A stretch of 64,000 bases of DNA from NCBI RefSeq assembly GCF_040096055.1, contig NZ_JBBMFK010000004.1:124001-188000 (forward strand), written 5' to 3'. This document shows positions 60,269 to 64,000 of this stretch, piece after piece. This DNA is from Pseudoflavonifractor intestinihominis. Its GTDB lineage: Bacteria; Bacillota; Clostridia; Oscillospirales; Oscillospiraceae. The notes beneath the pieces were generated by a model. It saw only the letters and a program-made list of their open reading frames with translations, was not told the origin of the DNA and ran no database searches. A program made the position numbers and the translations under genes. The stretch's first letter is position 1; the number at the start of each line of letters is the position of its first letter.

Positions 60269-61354
60269 TTATATATAACGCTTCAGTACAGTAATGAGCT
60301 CATCAGAATACTTTGAAAGTTCATAAATATCTTGCAGCTGGTACTTGGTTTCCTTCTTATTCTCATCCGGGATAATCAATGTCTTTTTGGAACTGGTAAG
60401 CGCCAGGCGACAAATCCATTTGCGGGAGTTCCCCTTATACAGGATATTGATGTAAGATTCCGTATCTTTGTAAGTAATGTCTCGAATGTCAACCAAAGAC
60501 CCCAGAAGGTTTTTTACAATGAAGTACGCTTCTAGTTCTTCCTCAGTTGTGACAATGTTGGGAACTCGTTTTCCATCATTTTCTGGCTCGGCAGCTCCAG
60601 CCTCATCAGCCGGCTTTGGATCAGGCGCGGATACGGTACCACCGCTCCCTCCGAGGGCGGTCTTGATTTTGTCGTTCATAGTCTCGCTGATAAAGTCGTT
60701 CAGCGCCTTTTTAAGGACGGGGCGGAATTTTTCCAGAACACTCTGAGTTTTGGGCGCGGAATAGCAATTCTGGAGGAAGAAGCGGATAAAATCGTCATCG
60801 GGAGACTCCAGCTGCCGGGTGAAGACACTCTTGAATTCGTGGACGTATTTCAGCTCGGAGGCGGTGCTGAAGATAGAGTCCACATCAAAAACACTTTTGC
60901 AGAACTTTTTCAGCTCCGGGACCTGGTTGTCACGGATGTCGAGGATATTGATGGTCAGGAACGGATCCTCGTCCATCTTGTTCGCATTATCGAGGTCAGT
61001 ATAGAAACGATACATAATGCCGTTAGTGAGTATTGCAAATTTTGCGGTAGTCGTCCCAAAGTAACGGAAGAGCTGAGAATCATGCCGCTCCAGGTTTTCG
61101 TTAATGGACTTGCATTCAATCAGGATCACAGGGGAGCCGTCGGTTATGATGGCGTAGTCTACCTTCTCACCCTTCTTGATCCCTACGTCAGCGGTATATT
61201 CCGGAACAAATTCCTGGGGGTTGAACACGTCATATCCCAACATAGCGAAGAACGGCATGATGACGGCGGTTTTTGTGGCCTCTTCGGTTGAGATGGAATC
61301 CTTGAGAGATTCTACACGCTTTGAAAATTGTTTCAACTGGTCAATGAAATCCAC
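60269..61354 (-). CDS. Stand-alone HsdR_N (type I restriction R-subunit N-terminal domain) protein
   Basis: A 361-residue protein with GTG start. The N-terminal 170 residues are the HSDR_N nuclease fold: KVDYAI (Asp about 65), then ILIECKSI (Glu and Lys about 77-79), the PD-(D/E)xK core, and LTNGIMYRFYTD. There is no helicase part, and no hsdM or hsdS adjoin. The C-terminal part (EAYFIVKNLLGSLVDIRDITY, SRKWICRLAL) is a separate domain seen in such stand-alone proteins. Candidate phage- or element-borne defence or counter-defence nuclease; DNA composition is lower in GC than the chromosome. Confidence 0.8.
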   Translation of the reverse strand: MDFIDQLKQFSKRVESLKDSISTEEATKTAVIMPFFAMLGYDVFNPQEFVPEYTADVGIKKGEKVDYAIITDGSPVILIECKSINENLERHDSQLFRYFGTTTAKFAILTNGIMYRFYTDLDNANKMDEDPFLTINILDIRDNQVPELKKFCKSVFDVDSIFSTASELKYVHEFKSVFTRQLESPDDDFIRFFLQNCYSAPKTQSVLEKFRPVLKKALNDFISETMNDKIKTALGGSGGTVSAPDPKPADEAGAAEPENDGKRVPNIVTTEEELEAYFIVKNLLGSLVDIRDITYKDTESYINILYKGNSRKWICRLALTSSKKTLIIPDENKKETKYQLQDIYELSKYSDELITVLKRYI

Positions 61355-61385
61355 GCTGCAACACTCCCTCTCTATTTTCGGTGTC

Positions 61386-61414
61386 CAAGCCGGACACAGA
61401 TTTATTTCCTCTTT
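61386..61414 (-). repeat. 29-base 5' flank repeat, copy H (before hsdR_N gene)
   Basis: Matches 62139-62167 at 23 of 29 positions, with core CGGACAC and a T-rich end. It lies 32 bases upstream of the HsdR_N start. Confidence 0.75.
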
Positions 61415-61423
61415 CTAGAGCAA

Positions 61424-61480
61424 CCCCCGGCCGGATGGCTGAAGGCGGTTTTTGTATTCACGTTGAAATCCGCAAGCGCT
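61424..61480 (-). repeat. 57-base flanking repeat, copy B (after lipoprotein gene)
   Basis: Partner of 60195-60251. It ends with the perfect palindrome GCAAGCGCTTGC (61472-61483). On the minus strand it follows the lipoprotein stop by 11 bases. Confidence 0.85.
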
Positions 61481-61491
61481 TGCGAATTTGA

Positions 61492-62115
61492 TTACTCGGA
61501 AACTTGGATCTGTAACAGATAGGAGGAGGGGAGACCGTCATCAGCAGCTGTGCCTGATAGAGTAAACACGGCGTCCCCAATCGTAGTGCTGACAGGCTCG
61601 CTCCCGGCAACAGCGCCAATGTTATCCAAGACCCATTGCTTTGCAGTAGCTGTATCTGAGGTATCATATGGCACGGTTGCGATATATCCAAGATAGGTTT
61701 CCGCAGCAGTGCAGAAGACGTCATTAGAGCTGATCGCATCCCAAGTAGCCCCAAACGACCCGCTGATCAACTGGGAATCATCGTCGCCGATAATTGAATA
61801 ATCCAACAGCACGGTGGTGTCAGGGAAATTCCATGACTTCGAAGCAGTCCAGCGGTATGGAGTTCCATCAGGGGCACCCTGTGCGGAATCATCATCCATG
61901 CCAAAGTTCGCAACACCAAGCTGGATGTCTTTGATGTAAGATCCGGGAATCCCAGTCATCCGTTCTGTTTCAGATGGGGTGGTTTCCGGTGTAGAGGACG
62001 TGCTTGCTACGGCAGAGGGAGAAGGGGTGGAGGCATCGGCGGATCCCGATGTCGTGCTGCATGCGGCCAATGTTAAAACAGACAAGCAACAGATAAGCGC
62101 GAGCGCTTTCTTCAT
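61492..62115 (-). CDS. Element-borne putative lipoprotein
   Basis: A 207-residue lipoprotein: lipobox LAAC (Cys at about 19), Ser/Thr/Pro-rich linker to about 52, then a soluble domain with YRWTASKSWNFPDTTVLLDYSI and AAETYLGYIATVPY. No family recognised. Surface proteins on prophages often block further infection (superinfection exclusion); this is inference. GGGGGAG precedes the ATG. Confidence 0.75.
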   Translation of the reverse strand: MKKALALICCLSVLTLAACSTTSGSADASTPSPSAVASTSSTPETTPSETERMTGIPGSYIKDIQLGVANFGMDDDSAQGAPDGTPYRWTASKSWNFPDTTVLLDYSIIGDDDSQLISGSFGATWDAISSNDVFCTAAETYLGYIATVPYDTSDTATAKQWVLDNIGAVAGSEPVSTTIGDAVFTLSGTAADDGLPSSYLLQIQVSE

Positions 62116-62138
62116 CTTCGCTCCCCCTTCATGGTTTT

Positions 62139-62167
62139 CAAGTCGGACACCAAATTATTTTTTCTTT
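62139..62167 (-). repeat. 29-base 5' flank repeat, copy L (before lipoprotein gene)
   Basis: Partner of 61386-61414, 24 bases upstream of the lipoprotein start. Confidence 0.75.
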
Positions 62168-62181
62168 TTTGCTTAGTTGCA

Positions 62182-62210
62182 TTGCAAGAATAAAACAAAT
62201 GTTCTATAAT
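62182..62210 (+). promoter_or_regulatory. Promoter of the 47-residue gene
   Basis: TTGCAA (62182-62187), 17 bases, TATAAT (62205-62210). Confidence 0.75.
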
Positions 62211-62263
62211 AGACATAAATCACAGATCATGCACTGCGGGGAAAACTGAGGGGAGGACACGAG

Positions 62264-62407
62264 ATGACGCCGGAGCAAGCCAGGGAACTCATATCACACC
62301 TGTCACTGGACGAGAAAATCAGTCTGAACGAGATGCTAAAAGACCTTGCACAAAAGCGTCAACCTTGTCCTTCTCTTCCAGAGTCAGATGGGTCAACCGC
62401 TCAATAA
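62264..62407 (+). CDS. Small acidic helical protein of the element
   Basis: A 47-residue protein, short enough to be missed by length filters. GGGGAGG stands 9 bases before the ATG and a strong promoter is upstream. MTPEQARELISHLSLDEK, then LNEMLKDLAQKRQ, resembles small phage proteins with two short helices. Its 3' end overlaps the end of the convergent Xre gene by 89 bases, so the two messages would be complementary there. Confidence 0.6.
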   Translation: MTPEQARELISHLSLDEKISLNEMLKDLAQKRQPCPSLPESDGSTAQ

Positions 62408-62645
62408 GTTCATTATCAAGCTCGCTCTCAGATGTGGGGGCGAGCTTTTCTTCGTCTCGACCAAGGAGGTAGTCTGTACTTACACCGAATATTTCAGATA
62501 TTTTTGCAATGGTCTCAGGATTTGGAGTGGCTTTCCCTGTTTCCCATTTTCCAACGGCTTGCTGGCTGACAAATAATCTTGCTGCAAGCTCTTTTTGAGA
62601 CATCTTGTTTTCTGCGCGGAGCTCTTTCAATCGCTGGGCTAACAT
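62319..62645 (-). CDS. Xre family repressor (candidate element master repressor)
   Basis: A 108-residue protein with a Cro/CI-type HTH (SQKELAARLFVSQQAVGKWETGKATP, quoted over two helices at residues 16-41) and an acidic C-terminal helical part (ESELDNELIERLTHLTLEEKDKV). It faces a divergent, smaller Xre gene across 150 bases that hold three similar sites, as in phage immunity regions. AGGAGG precedes the ATG. Confidence 0.88.
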   Translation of the reverse strand: MLAQRLKELRAENKMSQKELAARLFVSQQAVGKWETGKATPNPETIAKISEIFGVSTDYLLGRDEEKLAPTSESELDNELIERLTHLTLEEKDKVDAFVQGLLASRSD

Positions 62646-62671
62646 GGAAAGTCACCTCCTCTTTAAATCAA

Positions 62672-62776
62672 TAATATACTACCTATGGTAGGCAACCACA
62701 AGCGAAATTTAAAATTTACACTTGACAACAACTAAAAGTAGTAATATTATATGCTTGAAAACAACCTTATGTAGTT
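62672..62776. promoter_or_regulatory. Divergent promoters with three operator-like sites
   Basis: Sites with a shared ACTAC/GTAGT pattern: 62678-62691 (ACTACCTATGGTAG), 62728-62742 (ACAACTAAAAGTAGT), 62761-62776 (ACAACCTTATGTAGTT). The rightward promoter is TTGACA (62722-62727), 17 bases, TATTAT (62745-62750), with the middle site in its spacer. The leftward one is TTGTGG (62701-62696), 17 bases, TATATT (62678-62673), with the first site in its spacer. Confidence 0.75.
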
Positions 62777-62795
62777 ATATGGGGAGGAGGGAACA

Positions 62796-63005
62796 ATGGT
62801 GAACAACATAAAGTTGTTGAGAGAGAAAAAGGGAATATCGCAGGCAGCACTGGCCTCACAAGTCGGGGTTTGCCCCCAGGCAGTCGGAAAGTGGGAACGT
62901 GGAGAATCAGATCCCAAATGGGCCATTGCACCAGCCCTTGCTGATGCCCTGCACTGTTCTATTGACGAGTTATATGGCCGCACGCCGCCCGAGGCGGCCA
63001 GCTGA
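62796..63005 (+). CDS. Small Xre/Cro-type HTH protein
   Basis: A 69-residue single-domain regulator: ISQAALASQVGVCPQAVGKWERGESDP and LADALHCSIDELYG. GGGAGGAGGG precedes the ATG. Divergent from the larger Xre gene, it takes the place of Cro in a lysis-lysogeny style switch and opens the rightward set of genes. Confidence 0.88.
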   Translation: MVNNIKLLREKKGISQAALASQVGVCPQAVGKWERGESDPKWAIAPALADALHCSIDELYGRTPPEAAS

Positions 63006-63020
63006 GAGGAGGGGAAGGAC

Positions 63021-63218
63021 ATGATGCAGGGAGACACCCCGGAGCTGCGGAGGATCGTCCGGTGGCTGGAGGGGCAGTTTGAGCCGGGCCAGCTGGCCCG
63101 GGTGGAGCGGGTGACCAAGAACGCCGTCCGAATCACGGATCGCTGGGGCGACACGGACCTGGTCATCTGCCGGCAGGACGGGGACGTGGAGATTATGCCC
63201 GTCCCGGAGGCCTGCTGA
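63021..63218 (+). CDS. Small element protein of unknown function
   Basis: A 65-residue acidic protein 15 bases after the Cro-like gene. ELRRIVRWLEGQFEPGQLARVERVTKNAVRITDRWGDTDLV (helix then beta strands) has no family I know. Close spacing and a GGAAGGA site support translation. Confidence 0.65.
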   Translation: MMQGDTPELRRIVRWLEGQFEPGQLARVERVTKNAVRITDRWGDTDLVICRQDGDVEIMPVPEAC

Positions 63219-63259
63219 ACTATCTGCAAGTATTTTATCCTGAAAAGGAGGTGATTACC

Positions 63260-63715
63260 ATGCAGGATGAAACCCGAAATATCTATAAGACCTGTCGCAA
63301 GGCTGCCGGGCTTACTCAGGAAGCGGCAGCGGAGCGGCTGGGTATTAGCGTGGAGAGCCTGCGGGCCTACGAGACCGGCCAGCGGGTGCCGCCTGACGAA
63401 GTGGTTGAGGCGATGTCCGACCTGTATAACACGCTGCATCTGATTGTGCGGCATGTGCGCGAAAAGAACGCCATGTACAGCCGTGTGGTGCCCGAGGTGC
63501 CTAAGATGGACGTCTTGGCTGCCAGCGCCCGGCTCACCAATCGGATTTTCGAGTTTGCCGAAAACCACTCGGCCAATCGGCTTATGCGCATTGCCGAGGA
63601 CAATGTCATCGATAGCAATGAGCGAGTCGAGTTTGATGCCATTATGGAAGACCTTCAGGAGATTGTATCCGCTGCTCTGGCTCTTCGGTGTGCCCAGAGC
63701 GAACAGGAGGCATAA
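63260..63715 (+). CDS. HTH-domain protein of the element
   Basis: A 151-residue protein. The N-terminal Xre-type HTH (LTQEAAAERLGISVESLRAYETGQRVPP) is followed by a helical part with NRIFEFAENHSANRLMRIAEDNVI. Such genes occur in the early region of clostridial prophages. ATG 63260 is preceded by AAGGAGGTGATTACC, an almost perfect ribosome site. Confidence 0.82.
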   Translation: MQDETRNIYKTCRKAAGLTQEAAAERLGISVESLRAYETGQRVPPDEVVEAMSDLYNTLHLIVRHVREKNAMYSRVVPEVPKMDVLAASARLTNRIFEFAENHSANRLMRIAEDNVIDSNERVEFDAIMEDLQEIVSAALALRCAQSEQEA

Positions 63716-63770
63716 AAAAATCCGCCCCCAGGTGTGCGAGACCTGAGGACGGAAGAGGGAGATTCAACTA

Positions 63771-63977
63771 ATGAAAATATATCATAAGCGCGGCGGAAAT
63801 GCAACGAATTTCCGCTGGATTCGTGCACTCTTTTTGGGGTTGCTGGGTGTCCTGATTCTTGGCACCGTGGGCAACATTGAGTGCGGTTTTGTGAGCGTCC
63901 AGGCCGGGGCCGTGACCCTGGCAGCGCTGGCTGCCGGGCTGGCCGTGGCGCTGGCCTGGCCGGAGAGGAGGGGCTGA
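63771..63977 (+). CDS. Small membrane protein of the element
   Basis: A 68-residue protein with two hydrophobic segments (about 17-35 and 42-62) and a basic start. No family recognised. Its end lies 1 base before the next start. Confidence 0.65.
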   Translation: MKIYHKRGGNATNFRWIRALFLGLLGVLILGTVGNIECGFVSVQAGAVTLAALAAGLAVALAWPERRG

Positions 63978-63978
63978 G

Positions 63979-64000
63979 ATGACCAAGCAAGACGAAGCGT
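63979..64000 (+). CDS. Start of next element gene (partial)
   Basis: ATG at 63979 behind GGAGAGGAGGGGC opens a frame beginning MTKQDEA that runs off the window. Too short to name. Confidence 0.5.

Larger units (their letters stand above)
58662..64000. mobile_element. Integrated element (prophage or integrative element), one end
   Basis: From the recombinase to the window edge: serine integrase, lone HsdR_N protein, lipoprotein, divergent Xre repressors with an operator region, and small early genes. Several parts (60,260-62,800) are clearly lower in GC than the chromosome to the left. The element runs out of the window, so structural or transfer genes that would settle its type are not seen. 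Confidence 0.8.

Noticed and set aside
60269..61354. A complete type I restriction-modification system
   Set aside because: No helicase domain and no hsdM or hsdS genes nearby.
1..64000. CRISPR array, rRNA, tRNA or IS transposase
   Set aside because: No spaced identical repeats, no tRNA T-loop with matching acceptor stems, no rRNA sequence and no DDE or Y1 transposase were found.

Overview
The window looks like chromosome of a high-GC, low-motility gut Clostridia of the Oscillospiraceae type (Flavonifractor/Intestinimonas-like; inferred, not proven). The grounds are Firmicutes markers (SepF, YerC, YerB-like DUF3048 lipoprotein, DUF6465, a fused FeoA-FeoB, a tandem glycine riboswitch, AGGAGG-type ribosome sites) in GC-rich DNA with very regular sigma-A promoters, nearly all with 17-base spacers. 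No rRNA, tRNA, CRISPR array or transposase was seen.

Layout. 1-4,600: the 3' part of ftsZ, a promoter followed by about 570 bases of non-coding, hairpin-rich sequence leading to a corA transporter gene, then a secreted FMN/FAD lipoprotein reductase. 4,590-9,000: citrate synthase, a pair of half-size chromate transporters, and a soluble flavoprotein behind a MerR-type promoter. 9,000-12,500: a BlaI/BlaR1-like sensor pair with three operators, the sensor carrying an extra M23-like outer domain. 12,600-15,300: FeoAB iron uptake. 15,300-24,700: small regulators, sirtuin, hydrolase, peroxide-stress genes (bcp, yaaA), MarR plus membrane protein, nuclease, phosphatase and a flavodoxin-ferredoxin protein. 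24,800-28,900: a membrane-anchored sigma-like protein, a lipoprotein and a two-component system. 28,900-38,500: a Gld-type ABC exporter operon, an aryl-sulfate sulfotransferase, a truncated TauE gene, TspO and membrane proteins. 38,600-48,300: SbcCD, TetR, a DUF1266 cluster, the glycine riboswitch with a sodium:alanine/glycine symporter, and sepF. 48,300-58,600: YerB-like lipoprotein, a CofE-like ligase, acetyltransferase, purA, acylphosphatase, YerC, methyltransferase, Hsp33, a Crp-family regulator, a Lys/Ala-rich DUF6465 protein and a Cys-rich protein.

From about 58,660 to the right edge lies one end of an integrated element (prophage or integrative element). It has a large serine recombinase, a lone HsdR_N nuclease-like protein, a lipoprotein, and a divergent pair of Xre repressors with three operator-like sites, then small early genes. 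The element has entered the 5' end of the Cys-rich gene, which now lacks a normal start. The HsdR_N and lipoprotein genes are each bounded by related flanking sequences on both sides, as if unrelated cargo genes sit in repeated modular slots. This is the most interesting structure in the window.
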